This document shows positions 45,449-54,909 of a stretch of DNA of 64,000 nucleotides, one piece after another. The DNA is taken from the NCBI RefSeq assembly GCF_022662105.1, contig NZ_JAKMCP010000002.1, positions 186,001-250,000 of the forward strand. Reading direction: 5' to 3'. The notes beneath the pieces were generated by a model. The model had not been told where the DNA came from. It saw only the letters and a list, made by a program, of their open reading frames with translations, and searched no databases. The DNA comes from Aestuariivivens sediminis. Its GTDB lineage: Bacteria > Bacteroidota > Bacteroidia > Flavobacteriales > Flavobacteriaceae. Numbering within the stretch: position 1 is the stretch's first letter; each line of letters starts with the position of its first letter. The translations under genes were made by a program, and so were the position numbers.

Positions 45449-46549
45449 TTATTCTTTAATTGATGTTAAATAGCGAGATATTTTGTTCACTTCTGATTTA
45501 GTAAATATTGGGTCAAAAAAGTTAAAATAGTCTTTTAACTCATTAAGTGACTTCACGGCAACATATTTAAATCTCTCTTTCGGTTTTTCATTTATCATCG
45601 CAATCACATTTCTAATGGGTATTTGTTTTGTACCCCAATGGTGAGTATTCAAATCAAGTCTATTATACTCAAATTCACTATTCAGGATTACAAATAAGGC
45701 GTAACTCGTTCTTTTAATCTGCTCTATTGGAGACCTCAAATCAAATCGTTCTATAGATTTCCTGCTCCAATTTTTAGTTTCAATAATAAAGATACCTGCT
45801 TTACTTATTAATAAATGATCGATTTGAATACTAAATATTCTATCATTCTCTTTTCTATTATAAATTGGAGGATCAAAAGTCATTGAAAAATCATTGAATA
45901 AAAAATAATCATCTGGAAGGTTCTTTAATTCTTTAACAACTAAATTTTCACCTATAGCACCAGTTATTAAAGGATTGAGTTCCTCTAAGACCCTTTTAGT
46001 ATTTAAAATTTCTGTTATTTGTGGCTTACTACGTTTGGAAACAACATCATCTCTGTTGCTAGTTAACTCGTCAATTAACTTAATTGTCTTATTGATTTTT
46101 TTCTTGAAGTGATTCGTTCGATTCTCAACGATTTTATGAAGTTTTTTTTCTAATTTATTTCTCCTCAATTCTGTTTTTTTTACTTTTATCCAATTGATAA
46201 ATTTTACAAACATGTAATTTGAGTTCACTAATTTAAGACCTTCAATTTTTTCATTTAGTAATAATATTTCAGAATTAAGATTGTCAGATAAATAATTTTT
46301 TGAAGTTTCTAATTCTTTCTGAAGCGATATCAATTCCTTTTTTAAATTTTTAATTTCATTGTTTAAGTCTATTTCATTCTGTTTTATAATTGTCTGAATT
46401 TTAGACTCACAGTTATTTAAAAAATTCTTTATGTCCCCTATTGAATTAATTTTGGTAATCCCATTTCGATTTAATTCATGTCTGATTTGTTTAAGAGATT
46501 CTATTTGTCCAATTATCTGCGCCAAAGAAATGATATTAATGTAAATCAA
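45449..46549 (-). CDS. NERD-domain protein with long coiled coil
   Basis: Residues 1-190 are Lys/Glu/Leu-rich coiled coil. The nuclease-related domain follows at about 205-320 with GAIGENLVVKEL, IFSIQIDHLLISKAGIFIIE and TKNWSRK, which give the Glu, Asp and ExK positions of the PD-(D/E)XK-like NERD fold. A short hydrophobic start could be a membrane segment. NERD proteins are linked to DNA processing and sometimes to defence, but no partner gene is beside it. Confidence 0.85.
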   Translation of the reverse strand: MIYINIISLAQIIGQIESLKQIRHELNRNGITKINSIGDIKNFLNNCESKIQTIIKQNEIDLNNEIKNLKKELISLQKELETSKNYLSDNLNSEILLLNEKIEGLKLVNSNYMFVKFINWIKVKKTELRRNKLEKKLHKIVENRTNHFKKKINKTIKLIDELTSNRDDVVSKRSKPQITEILNTKRVLEELNPLITGAIGENLVVKELKNLPDDYFLFNDFSMTFDPPIYNRKENDRIFSIQIDHLLISKAGIFIIETKNWSRKSIERFDLRSPIEQIKRTSYALFVILNSEFEYNRLDLNTHHWGTKQIPIRNVIAMINEKPKERFKYVAVKSLNELKDYFNFFDPIFTKSEVNKISRYLTSIKE

Positions 46550-46942
46550 GAAATAAACAATATGGTGCTTATTTACATTCTGTTTAATGTTATAAAATTA
46601 AAAAAAATCTTACAAATGGATATGATTATACATTAAATCAAACTTTAAATCATTTTTAAGAATTACATTAATTGACAAATTAATGGAAGGATATTTTTGG
46701 TGTGAAAGGGAATCAGCACTTAAAAACATCAATTTTTAAGGTTTTTTTTATCTTTTAAAAAATAAATATAATAAATAAGCAATTAGAACTCAATGTATAA
46801 ACTTGATTTTCAAGTATATAATGTTTATTTTATTAAAAATAAACCTACAGATATGAGTAAGTAGAAATTTAAAAATTTTGGTGGGTATTTTAAATGATTA
46901 AAATATTATTTAATTTTTGTGTTGCTCAAAATGACTAATTAA
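46550..46942. other. AT-rich intergenic region, no gene seen
   Basis: About 390 very AT-rich bases with no frame, repeat or strong hairpin that I can support. Confidence 0.6.
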
Positions 46943-47266
46943 TTAATCTTCTACAAAATTTGATCCTCCATCAGATAAAATCGTAAACGTCCATTTGTGG
47001 GTTCCTTCACCACTAACGGATAAAGATCCCGAAAGTTGATTACCAGATTCTGAATTACCTGATATAGTATGAGAACCTTCCCCAACCGACTTATAATCTG
47101 TCGTTGAACCAGAATTTACGCTCCCATAATTTACAGATCCAATCCTTAATGTAATAGATTCTGATAATTGGTTTCTAACACGAATCAAATGATTGGAATC
47201 AGGCGTACAACCAAAGAAAACCAAACTTAATAGTAATGCTAAGCCTAATGTTTTAATTTTTCTCAT
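46943..47266 (-). CDS. Small lipoprotein, Ser/Gly-rich
   Basis: The ATG at 47266 begins a lipoprotein signal (MRKIKTLGLALLLSLVFFGC). The 107-residue product then has a Ser/Gly-rich beta region (LSESITLRIGSVNYGSVNSG, GNSESGNQLSGSLSVSGEG) and ends in KWTFTILSDGGSNFVED. It could be one small beta-sandwich domain. I do not recognise the family. Confidence 0.65.
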   Translation of the reverse strand: MRKIKTLGLALLLSLVFFGCTPDSNHLIRVRNQLSESITLRIGSVNYGSVNSGSTTDYKSVGEGSHTISGNSESGNQLSGSLSVSGEGTHKWTFTILSDGGSNFVED

Positions 47267-47815
47267 AATATTTTTAAGCTTTAAATCTGTATTTGTCATT
47301 TCTGATAATATAAAAGTGCAAATACAATTTAATTACTTCAAAAAAGCAGGATATGATAAAATGAGGTATCTATTTGAATATGTGATACATAAATATACAA
47401 AAAAAGTAAATAGGGGAGGCATTTATTGTTTGATTTGATTGCATTTTCTATTAGAAATGTGCCCATATGGCATTGGATCACTACGAACTACGATATACCA
47501 ACATCGCCTGCCAGCCGGGATTTTTTACATAACAATTTTGGGTAGGGGGATATCTAATTAAAGCATTTATCCAAATACAAGAAACCAATATGAATCGTAC
47601 TAATATACCTGATGGCATTGGCACCATTGTCAATATTACGAACATAAATGTAATATAATTGTTTTGATTGTGGTATTTCAAACTTCTGAAGACAAATACT
47701 ATATGGCGTTTCTGTTTGTTATTTTTGTATATTTATTAAGGTAGAAGATTTGTGTTAAACAGATGAACACGAATAAAACAAAAGTCGTAAGGTTTATGAA
47801 TTAAGATCATATGTC
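47267..47815. other. Intergenic region, no gene seen
   Basis: About 550 bases. A minus-strand frame at 47481-47681 lacks a good start and is not called. Confidence 0.55.
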
Positions 47816-48202
47816 ATGAAGAAAGTGTTTATTTTAATTGTTTTAATTTTCACCACTTTACTTCCGGGTTGCAGTGATGAGCCTAATTTTGAAGGAGATA
47901 AAATAATTGGAACTTGGGTCCTTATAAAAAGAATAGATACATTGGCAGATACTGTTGAGGAATTTGATGTTTCTGAAATGAAACTTAAAGTTATATTCTA
48001 TACAGATGGTAAGTATAAGCAAGATGGTTCTCTTAAGGCAGAATGGAGAAATTTGGGGATGAATCTTTATCGTTTTTCGGATTATTTAGGATTAATTAAT
48101 TGGTCTTATGAAAGGGAAGTGGAATTTATTGGGGACAATGAAATGAGTTTGAAACACTTTGTATATCCTTGGTATATTGACTCTTATATTAAAATTGAGT
48201 GA
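47816..48202 (+). CDS. Lipocalin-like lipoprotein
   Basis: This 128-residue protein has a signal peptide and lipobox LLPGCSDE, followed by a lipocalin-like start (IIGTWVLIKRIDT) and beta strands (KLKVIFYTDGKYKQDG, EVEFIGDNEMSLKHF). Such small lipocalin-like lipoproteins are frequent in Flavobacteriia. The ligand is unknown. A related gene lies at 48958. Confidence 0.72.
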   Translation: MKKVFILIVLIFTTLLPGCSDEPNFEGDKIIGTWVLIKRIDTLADTVEEFDVSEMKLKVIFYTDGKYKQDGSLKAEWRNLGMNLYRFSDYLGLINWSYEREVEFIGDNEMSLKHFVYPWYIDSYIKIE

Positions 48203-48328
48203 AAAACATTCTTGGTATTAATTCGACCAATATTAATTTAAATAGTTGGTTATTAATCTGCTCTATAATGGTTCAAAGTACGGACCTCAAATATTGTTAA
48301 CATTTGTCACCAATCTAAATAAATAGAA

Positions 48329-48886
48329 ATGAAGAAATTTGCATACCTATGCCTATTATTTTACATACATGCAAATGGACAGGGACTTTTCAATTGGCCA
48401 GAGGAACCGATAACCTATAAATTGGTCAAAATTGACGGTTTGAGCCAGGGGCAACTTTACAATGGGACAACCGAATGGATTGAGAAGACCATTATAAGTC
48501 CCGATGAGGTCATAAAGAAAAGTCTCGACATCGAAAAGGTACGTTTCCAAGGTATTAAAGAAGATCTTTTCGAAGTGGCAGCAGTATTCGGTTCTTATTT
48601 TTTTGACGGGCGTTACACTATTGAAGTGACATTCAAGGACGGGGAATACAAATTTGAACCAATATCACTTGAAAGGTATATTCATTCTGACTTACGTGAT
48701 TTAAGATTTAAGGGGAGATGGCTTCCAATAAGCCTTGACAATCCTGACTATCTTTATAACAGAAAGGGGAAACTTAGAAAACATTCAAGGAATCTACCCG
48801 AAGCCATAAACGGACTTTTCAATTCTTTGAATCGGGATTTGAAAGCCTATTTGACAGGGGTTGCAAAGGAAAAAAAGGACTACTGA
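48329..48886 (+). CDS. Exported protein of unknown function
   Basis: This 185-residue protein begins with a signal peptide (MKKFAYLCLLFYIHANGQG). The mature part has LVKIDGLSQGQLYNGTTEWI, DGRYTIEVTFKDGEYKFEP and an Arg/Lys-rich end. The layout, a repeat of substrate-binding-like strands and then helices, recalls DUF4468-type proteins, but I am not certain. A small frame that shares sequence with 49387 begins 4 bases after its stop. Confidence 0.65.
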   Translation: MKKFAYLCLLFYIHANGQGLFNWPEEPITYKLVKIDGLSQGQLYNGTTEWIEKTIISPDEVIKKSLDIEKVRFQGIKEDLFEVAAVFGSYFFDGRYTIEVTFKDGEYKFEPISLERYIHSDLRDLRFKGRWLPISLDNPDYLYNRKGKLRKHSRNLPEAINGLFNSLNRDLKAYLTGVAKEKKDY

Positions 48887-48890
48887 TAAT

Positions 48891-48956
48891 ATGACCCTTT
48901 ATAAAATTAACTCCTTTATCATTGAAGAGAAACACATTTTGAAGTTTATAATTTAA
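48891..48956 (+). pseudogene. Short repeated frame D, copy 1
   Basis: ACTGATAATATGACC opens a 21-codon frame (MTLYKINSFIIEEKH, then divergence) that resembles the frame at 49387 in both DNA and protein. It looks like the start of a gene cut off after about 15 codons. Confidence 0.5.
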
Positions 48957-48957
48957 A

Positions 48958-49353
48958 ATGAAACAGATTATTTTTATTCTATTGGCATTCATACTGATAG
49001 GTTGCGAACAAAATCACAAAAAAAATTACCTGTTGGGAACTTGGGAATTTGTATCTGGAACTGATATGGAAACTGGGGAAGTAAAATTTCTAGAAAACGA
49101 CGAAAAATTCATTATAGTTTTCAAATCAGATTCTGTTTATGAGTATGATGATCCAAGTTCCTTCTACGATGATTCAAGTCCTGATGAAGTTTATGCTTGG
49201 ACAATCAAGAATGACAGTTTGTTTTATGGTAATTGGGAAGGCGTTTACGTTAAAGAGTTGACCAAAGTCAAACTTGTACTTGATGTTTTTGGTGGTTTCC
49301 TTGGCGATTGGAGAATTGAATATAAGAGAATAAATGAAGATAAAAGGTACTAG
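48958..49353 (+). CDS. Lipocalin-like lipoprotein
   Basis: This 131-residue protein has a signal peptide and lipobox LIGCEQ, then LLGTWEFVSGTDMETGE, typical of small lipocalin-like proteins, followed by FIIVFKSDSVYEYDD and VYAWTIKNDSLFYGN strands. The ligand is unknown. It starts directly after the short frame D copy 1. Confidence 0.72.
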   Translation: MKQIIFILLAFILIGCEQNHKKNYLLGTWEFVSGTDMETGEVKFLENDEKFIIVFKSDSVYEYDDPSSFYDDSSPDEVYAWTIKNDSLFYGNWEGVYVKELTKVKLVLDVFGGFLGDWRIEYKRINEDKRY

Positions 49354-49740
49354 ACAATTTATAATAATGATTATACAACTGATAATATGACCCAATATGT
49401 ATTTAACTTTCTTACTATTGAAGAGAAACAGGGTGTTATCTGGGATAAAGGTTTGTTTTGGGATAACTGAAGTGAGGAATTTCAAATATGAGCCACAACG
49501 TGATAAGTATGTTCTTAAACTTAATCAAGCTAATTAGAATGAATAGTTAAATCTTTTAATTTTAGCCAACTGATTCAAACTGATTACTGAATTGAATAAT
49601 CAATGTTTTTTCAATTTAATAATTGATTTGTATCGATTTTAATTAATGAAGAATAAGATTTTTTTGGACTATAAAAACAGTTAAAAATAAACCTTTTTTT
49701 ATGTTGGTTGGCAAATAGTTGACAAGAATGAAAAAAAGGA
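49354..49740. other. Intergenic region with repeats D and E
   Basis: About 390 bases holding short frame D copy 2 and a weak third copy of repeat E (49474-49517); otherwise AT-rich and empty. Confidence 0.6.
49387..49470 (+). pseudogene. Short repeated frame D, copy 2
   Basis: This 27-codon frame reads MTQYVFNFLTIEEKQGVIWD, then KGLFWDN and a stop. The EEK...VIWDKG pattern resembles the start of a family of small hypothetical proteins in Bacteroidota, so it is probably a truncated gene start. It shares MTxY, N, IEEK and the preceding CTGATAAT with copy 1. Confidence 0.5.
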
Positions 49741-49777
49741 AAACCGCAAACAATTAATAATTAATCATTTACGGTTT
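49741..49777 (-). terminator. Second terminator downstream of tRNA-Leu
   Basis: On the minus strand AAACCG and CGGTTT close a long AT-rich stem (AAA/TTT and ATTAAT/ATTAAT inside), followed by TCCTTTTTTT. It ends whatever is transcribed across 49778-49908 on the minus strand. Confidence 0.75.
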
Positions 49778-49908
49778 ATTAAAGTACTGAAGGCGGTAAT
49801 TGCCTGTGGCGAGCCCCAGCTTCAACATGGTGAAAAAAGTCAACCCTAGGGGTCGAATGTTTTGTTTTCACCCCGCACCGCAACAAGTTTCGCGTGTTCC
49901 GAAAACAA
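49778..49908 (-). ncRNA. Possible small RNA between two terminators
   Basis: This 130-base stretch is much richer in GC than its surroundings and lies between two minus-strand terminators downstream of tRNA-Leu. It can form GGGGT/ACCCC and GTGAAAA/TTTTTTCAC pairings and ends with a 13-base copy of the tRNA-Leu 3' end. No coding frame is convincing. It could be a small RNA or a tRNA-derived island end. Confidence 0.35.
49784..49796. repeat. 13-bp direct repeat of the tRNA-Leu 3' end
   Basis: GTACTGAAGGCGG here equals 49942-49954, the 3' acceptor end of tRNA-Leu. Such repeats often mark integration at a tRNA gene. I found no further copy in the window. Confidence 0.55.
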
Positions 49909-49937
49909 AAAAGTCGAAACTTTCGTTTCGACCTTTT
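49909..49937 (-). terminator. Terminator of the tRNA transcript
   Basis: GTCGAAAC and GTTTCGAC are perfect 8-base arms around a 4-base loop, followed by a T-run on the minus strand. It lies just after the tRNA-Leu 3' end. Confidence 0.88.
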
Positions 49938-49942
49938 ATTTG

Positions 49943-50027
49943 TACTGAAGGCGGGACTTGAACCCGCACGGCCATAATGGCCATTGGATTTTAAGTCCAA
50001 CGTGTCTACCAATTCCACCACTTCAGC
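49943..50027 (-). tRNA. tRNA-Leu (anticodon UAA)
   Basis: The 85-base cloverleaf has acceptor GCTGAAG/CTTCAGT, a D loop with GTGGTGGAATTGGTAGACAC, anticodon loop CTTAAAA with TAA, a long variable arm (ATGGCCATTATGGCCGT) expected for Leu, and the T arm GCGGGTTCAAGTCCCGC. The 3' CCA is not encoded. Confidence 0.96.
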
Positions 50028-50085
50028 ATCATACCACAGCTGTGCACAGCACATCACCAGGTATATTTTGAACTTATAAAAGTAG

Positions 50086-50157
50086 AGCGAAAGACGGGAT
50101 TTGAACCCGCGACCCTCACCTTGGCAAGGTGATGCTCTACCCCTGAGCTACTTTCGC
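50086..50157 (-). tRNA. tRNA-Gly (anticodon GCC)
   Basis: The 72-base cloverleaf has acceptor GCGAAAG/CTTTCGC, D arm GCTCAGGGGTAGAGC, anticodon arm CACCTTGCCAAGGTG and T arm CGGGTTTGAATCCCG. CCA is not encoded. It precedes tRNA-Leu by 58 bases on the same strand, so both come from one transcript. Confidence 0.97.
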
Positions 50158-50282
50158 AGTTAGTGTTTAAAGAACGTGTATCGCATTTATCTATTTACTC
50201 TAGAAAAACAGGTCAATACACCGCCCGATGGCATATAGGCGGGTGCAAATTTAAAATATTTCTAGTAAAAGCAAAGCCTTTT

Positions 50283-50309
50283 CCTAAAATAAATTGTATT
50301 TATTTTAGG
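50283..50309 (-). terminator. Inverted repeat overlapping the mutS stop codon
   Basis: CCTAAAATAAAT and ATTTATTTTAGG are perfect 12-base arms around TGT; the stop codon lies inside one arm. No T-run follows, so it may protect the 3' end or act as a weak terminator. Confidence 0.5.
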
Positions 50310-52935
50310 CCTGTTTTTTCTTAACCAACATACGCTTAATTTCGTTAAGCTTCATCAACGCCTCTACAGGAGTAAGGGTATCAATATCGGTATGTAAAAT
50401 CTCTTCTTTTATGTTTTCCAGTAAGGGGTCATCCAAATTAAAAAAACTAAGCTGCATGTCATTATTCAGAGACTTTACCTTGTCGGTAAGTTCTTCACTG
50501 GAATGGGACTGCTCTAGTTTCTTTAAAATCTTATTTGCTTTAAATAATACTTGTTGTGGCATCCCCGCCATTTTAGCCACATGAATGCCAAAGCTATGCG
50601 CACTTCCTCCTTCTACCAATTTTCTTAGGAATAGCACATTATCCTTTAATTCCTTTACTGATACATTAAAGTTTTTGATACGATCGAATGTTTCGGTCAT
50701 TTCATTAAGTTCGTGGTAATGGGTGGCGAACAATGTTTTTGGTCTTGCCGGATGCTCGTGCAAATATTCACTTATAGCCCAGGCTATCGAAATACCATCA
50801 TAGGTACTCGTACCACGACCAATTTCATCTAACAATACTAAACTTCTATCTGAAATATTATTTAGTATTGAGGCTGTTTCATTCATTTCCACCATAAAAG
50901 TAGATTCCCCCATCGAAATATTATCGCTTGCCCCAACTCTTGTAAAAATTTTATCCACCACACCTATGGTGGCGTGCTCAGCCGGTACAAAAGACCCGAT
51001 CTGCGCCAAGAGTACTATTAATGCTGTTTGTCGTAAAATAGCAGATTTACCAGACATGTTAGGCCCGGTAATCATAATAATTTGTTGGGAATCCCGATCT
51101 AAAAAGACATCATTTGTTATGTAAGTTTCACCTAATGGCAATTGCTTTTCTATAACCGGATGACGACCATCCTGAATACTTAATTCAAAACTATGGTTAA
51201 TCGTTGGGTATACGTAATGATTTTCATTGGCTAATTGTGCAAATCCACACAAGCAATCCAACTGTCCAATGATATGGGCGTTTTGCTGTACCTCCTTAAT
51301 GTATCGGTTCATCCAGGTTACCAACGCTGCAAACAAGTGTTGTTCAATAGCCAGTATCCGTTCTTCGGCCCCCAATATTTTAGCCTCATAGATTTTAAGT
51401 TCTTCAGTAATATAGCGCTCTGCACTAACTAGAGTTTGCTTTCTAACCCAATCGTCCGGCACTTTATCTTTGTGTGTATTGCGTACCTCAATATAATAGC
51501 CAAACACATTATTAGATGCAATCTTTAAGGAGCTAATACCGGTACGTTCTGTTTCACGCTCCAGCATTTCGTCTAAATAGGCCTTCCCAGATTTTGAAAG
51601 ATGTCTTAATTCATCCAGTTCCGAAGAAAAACCCATAGCAATGGTGTTTCCTTTTATCACATTTACCGGCGCTTCTTCGTTTAACGTTTCCTTTATTTTT
51701 TCGCGAAGCGCATCGCATCCCTGTAACTGGTCACCGATAACCTTTAATTGACCTTTATCACAATTCGATATTAAGGCCTTAATGGGAATGATGGCTTCCA
51801 AAGAATTTTTAAGCTGAATCACCTCCCTTGGACTGACCTTTCCCGTTGCAGTTTTAGAAATCAACCGCTCTAAATCGCCAATTTGCTTTATATAATTTTG
51901 AACTTTTTGAAGGATTGGCCCTTCTTGTTTAAGAAAATCAACCACCGCATGACGTTGCTCGATCTTTTCCAAACTTTTTAAGGGTAAGGCCAGCCAACGT
52001 TTCAGCATTCGCCCACCCATTGGTGAAATGGTTTTATCTATGACATGAAGCAAAGTAACGGCATTGTTATTATTAGAATGGTATAATTCTAAATTACGAA
52101 TAGTAAATTTATCCATCCAGACATACTCGTCTTCAGCAATCCTTGAAATCGAGGTGACATGTTGCAATTTATGGTGTTGTGTTTCGTCTAAATAATGCAG
52201 AATCGATCCGGACGCAATAATACCTTCATATAAATCCGCAATGCCAAATCCTTTTAGGGTTTTTGTATTGAAATGTTTGATTAGGGTTTCATAAGCATAA
52301 TCTGCCTGATAAATCCAATCTTCCATATAAAAGGCATGAAAATCATTTCCAAAAATGGTCTTAAACTGAGTACGCTTTTTTTTGGATACCAATACTTCAC
52401 TGGGATTGAAATTTTGGAGTAATTTATCAATGTACTCCACATTTCCCTGAGAGGTTAAAAATTCCCCTGTAGAGATATCTAGAAATGCAATTCCAATATA
52501 CTTGTTGGCTGAGTCTGTTAGTCCATCGAAGTGAACGGAACATAAAAAGTTATTCGATTTGGATGACAACACCTCATCATTAAGGGAAACACCGGGTGTA
52601 ACCAATTCTGTTACCCCACGTTTTACTATGGTCTTAGTCAGCTTCGGATCCTCCAATTGGTCACAAATGGCCACGCGTTCACCTGCTTTGACCAACTTGG
52701 GCAAATAGGTATTTAAGGAATGGTGTGGAAATCCGGCCAATTCCGTTTCACTTTCACTTCCAGACCCCCTTTTGGTTAAAATAATGCCTAAAATACCGGA
52801 GGCCTTTATGGCATCCTCCCCAAAAGTTTCGTAAAAATCGCCTACTCGAAACAATAACAATGCATCAGGGTATTTTGCCTTTATAGCATTATACTGCTTC
52901 ATTAATGGTGTTTCCTTTTTTGTTTTTTTAGCCAA
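50305..52935 (-). CDS. mutS: DNA mismatch repair protein MutS
   Basis: This ATPase finds mismatched bases and starts repair. It has 876 residues. The mismatch-contacting Phe-x-Glu is in [13 protein letters not shown]. The Walker A motif is GPNMSGKSA (Ala in place of the usual last Thr), Walker B is [16 protein letters not shown], and the signature loop with [17 protein letters not shown] is intact. The start [20 protein letters not shown] is typical for the family. It stands alone; no mutL is near. Confidence 0.98.
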   Translation of the reverse strand: MAKKTKKETPLMKQYNAIKAKYPDALLLFRVGDFYETFGEDAIKASGILGIILTKRGSGSESETELAGFPHHSLNTYLPKLVKAGERVAICDQLEDPKLTKTIVKRGVTELVTPGVSLNDEVLSSKSNNFLCSVHFDGLTDSANKYIGIAFLDISTGEFLTSQGNVEYIDKLLQNFNPSEVLVSKKKRTQFKTIFGNDFHAFYMEDWIYQADYAYETLIKHFNTKTLKGFGIADLYEGIIASGSILHYLDETQHHKLQHVTSISRIAEDEYVWMDKFTIRNLELYHSNNNNAVTLLHVIDKTISPMGGRMLKRWLALPLKSLEKIEQRHAVVDFLKQEGPILQKVQNYIKQIGDLERLISKTATGKVSPREVIQLKNSLEAIIPIKALISNCDKGQLKVIGDQLQGCDALREKIKETLNEEAPVNVIKGNTIAMGFSSELDELRHLSKSGKAYLDEMLERETERTGISSLKIASNNVFGYYIEVRNTHKDKVPDDWVRKQTLVSAERYITEELKIYEAKILGAEERILAIEQHLFAALVTWMNRYIKEVQQNAHIIGQLDCLCGFAQLANENHYVYPTINHSFELSIQDGRHPVIEKQLPLGETYITNDVFLDRDSQQIIMITGPNMSGKSAILRQTALIVLLAQIGSFVPAEHATIGVVDKIFTRVGASDNISMGESTFMVEMNETASILNNISDRSLVLLDEIGRGTSTYDGISIAWAISEYLHEHPARPKTLFATHYHELNEMTETFDRIKNFNVSVKELKDNVLFLRKLVEGGSAHSFGIHVAKMAGMPQQVLFKANKILKKLEQSHSSEELTDKVKSLNNDMQLSFFNLDDPLLENIKEEILHTDIDTLTPVEALMKLNEIKRMLVKKKQA

Positions 52936-53142
52936 TGCTAAAGTAATTTTTAAATATTATTTTTGACAAAATTGTAGCATGCAATGTACTACTAATTTCA
53001 TGTTTTTTGAAGTTGATAAACTACAAGTTATCTACAATTAAAATAAGATTTCAACAATAGCAACAAGTCATGACGAGGGTAGACGAAGTGTATTAAAGAC
53101 GGTTGGTAGTGGGAAATCCTAAATACTTGACATTTGAAAATT

Positions 53143-53679
53143 ATGCGGAAACTAAAAAATAGCGAATTAGATCGATTAAGTCCCGACGCATTTAAAAAAG
53201 CCCATAAAACACCTGTAATTATTGTTTTAGACAACATTAGAAGTTTAAATAATATTGGGTCTGTGTTCCGAACGAGCGATGCTTTTTTAATTGAAAAAAT
53301 TTACCTCTGTGGTATTACAGCTACGCCACCCCACAAGGACATTCACAAAACCGCTTTGGGCAGTACTGAAACCGTAGATTGGGAATATGCCAAGGACACC
53401 CTTGCCCTAATTGAACGGTTGAAGCTTTCAAACGTTAAAATAATTAGTGTTGAACAAGCTGAAAATGCCATTATGCTTCATGACTTTAAGACCGAGCCAA
53501 ATACCACTTATGCCCTGGTGTTCGGCAATGAAGTTAAAGGGGTTTCACAGGAAGTCGTCCATGCGAGTCATCAGGTCATTGAAATTCCCCAATTCGGCAC
53601 CAAACATTCCCTTAATATTTCCGTGAGCTGCGGTGTTGTGATCTGGGATCTATTTTCAAAGTTAACATTACGGAGTTAA
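53143..53679 (+). CDS. TrmH/SpoU-family RNA 2'-O-methyltransferase
   Basis: This 178-residue enzyme has the knotted SPOUT fold and should methylate a ribose in tRNA or rRNA using SAM. Family motifs are VLDNIRSLNNIGSVFRTSDA (motif 1, with the catalytic Arg), ALVFGNEVKGVS (motif 2) and HSLNISVSCGVVIWDL (motif 3). The start is the ATG at 53143; a TTG three codons earlier is in frame. It diverges from mutS. The target base is unknown. Confidence 0.92.
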   Translation: MRKLKNSELDRLSPDAFKKAHKTPVIIVLDNIRSLNNIGSVFRTSDAFLIEKIYLCGITATPPHKDIHKTALGSTETVDWEYAKDTLALIERLKLSNVKIISVEQAENAIMLHDFKTEPNTTYALVFGNEVKGVSQEVVHASHQVIEIPQFGTKHSLNISVSCGVVIWDLFSKLTLRS

Positions 53680-53807
53680 CCATTAATTTAGGTGCTTCCA
53701 AACAATATTAATACCCCATAGCATTTGAAATATGGACATAAAACCCTAACTTGTAAATTCCCTTCGTTATCATGTGCTATTAATCACCTACGATTAAATC
53801 AAACAAC

Positions 53808-54845
53808 ATGAAATCACAACAAGACAGTCAAATCACCCCTTCTAAAATCATGCAAATCGGTATGGGATTCTGGGCCTCTAAAACCTTACTTACTGCTGTG
53901 AATATGGGACTTTTTACATTTTTGGCCAGCGGTGCAAAAACGGGAACAAGCATTCAAAATAATTTCGATTTGCACGAACGTTCGCTTTATGACTTTTTAG
54001 ATGCATTAGTAGCTTTGGGGTTTTTAAACCGCTCTGGTTTAAAGACATCTGCCGTTTATTCCAACACGGAAGAGACCAACTTATTCTTAGATCGGAATAA
54101 ACCGAGTTATATAGGTGGCATTTTGGAAATGGCGAATAACAGGCTGTATCCGTTTTGGAATGATTTGGAGGAAGGCCTGGTAACCGGTAATCCTCAAAAC
54201 GAAACTAAAGAAGGTGGCAAACCGGTTTTTGAAGCCATTTATGCCAATGAAGACAGCCTTAAAGAGTTTATTCATGCCATGGGTGGAGTACAAGCAGGAA
54301 ATTTTATGAAACTGTCCCAGGAATTCGATTTTTCACCTTACAAAACCTTATGTGATATCGGAGGATCGGGTGGCAATCTTTGTATTCATTTGGCAAAGCA
54401 CAATCCACATCTAAAATGCACCTCATGGGATCTTCCTCCTGTTTCTGCCGTTGCAAAGGAGAATATTGAAAACATGGGATTAAGTGATTCCATAAATGTA
54501 GCCTCTGGTGATTTTTTTATGGATGAGTTCCCAAAGGCCGATATTATTACTATGGGGAATATTCTACATGACTGGGGAACAGCGGACAAACTTATGCTTA
54601 TTAGAAAAGCCTATAATGCGCTGCCTGAAAATGGTCTGTTTATGGTTATTGAAAATATAATTGACGACGATAGAAGTCAGAATGCATTCGGGTTATTGAT
54701 GTCATTAAACATGCTAATTGAAACGGACAGTGGTTTTGACTTTACCTCCCATGATTTTAAGGAATGGGCGGGTGAGGTAGGTTTTAAGGATGTCCGGACC
54801 ATGCCATTAACAGGGCCTTCCAGTGTTATTATTGCCACCAAATAA
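53808..54845 (+). CDS. Plant/fungal-type O-methyltransferase family protein
   Basis: This 345-residue protein has an N-terminal helical dimerisation domain with a winged-helix segment (LHERSLYDFLDALVALGFL) and a C-terminal SAM domain with CDIGGSGGNLCIHLA, SGDFFMDEFPKADIIT and LHDWGTADKLMLI. The HDW pair is in the position of the catalytic His region in COMT-like enzymes. It should methylate a small hydroxy compound; which one is unknown. Confidence 0.88.
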   Translation: MKSQQDSQITPSKIMQIGMGFWASKTLLTAVNMGLFTFLASGAKTGTSIQNNFDLHERSLYDFLDALVALGFLNRSGLKTSAVYSNTEETNLFLDRNKPSYIGGILEMANNRLYPFWNDLEEGLVTGNPQNETKEGGKPVFEAIYANEDSLKEFIHAMGGVQAGNFMKLSQEFDFSPYKTLCDIGGSGGNLCIHLAKHNPHLKCTSWDLPPVSAVAKENIENMGLSDSINVASGDFFMDEFPKADIITMGNILHDWGTADKLMLIRKAYNALPENGLFMVIENIIDDDRSQNAFGLLMSLNMLIETDSGFDFTSHDFKEWAGEVGFKDVRTMPLTGPSSVIIATK

Positions 54846-54909
54846 GGAAATTTCCGGTAGGTTTAATGAAGTTTAGATAAAATTACATAAGATTTGACAT
54901 CAACCCATG

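Noticed and set aside
47481-47681. Minus-strand frame of 66 codons with hydrophobic text
   Set aside because: It needs a TTG start, has no family resemblance I can name, and lies in an AT-rich spacer.
49779-50057. A 92-codon minus-strand frame across tRNA-Leu
   Set aside because: It is the translation of the tRNA gene and its terminator; the tRNA explains the conservation.
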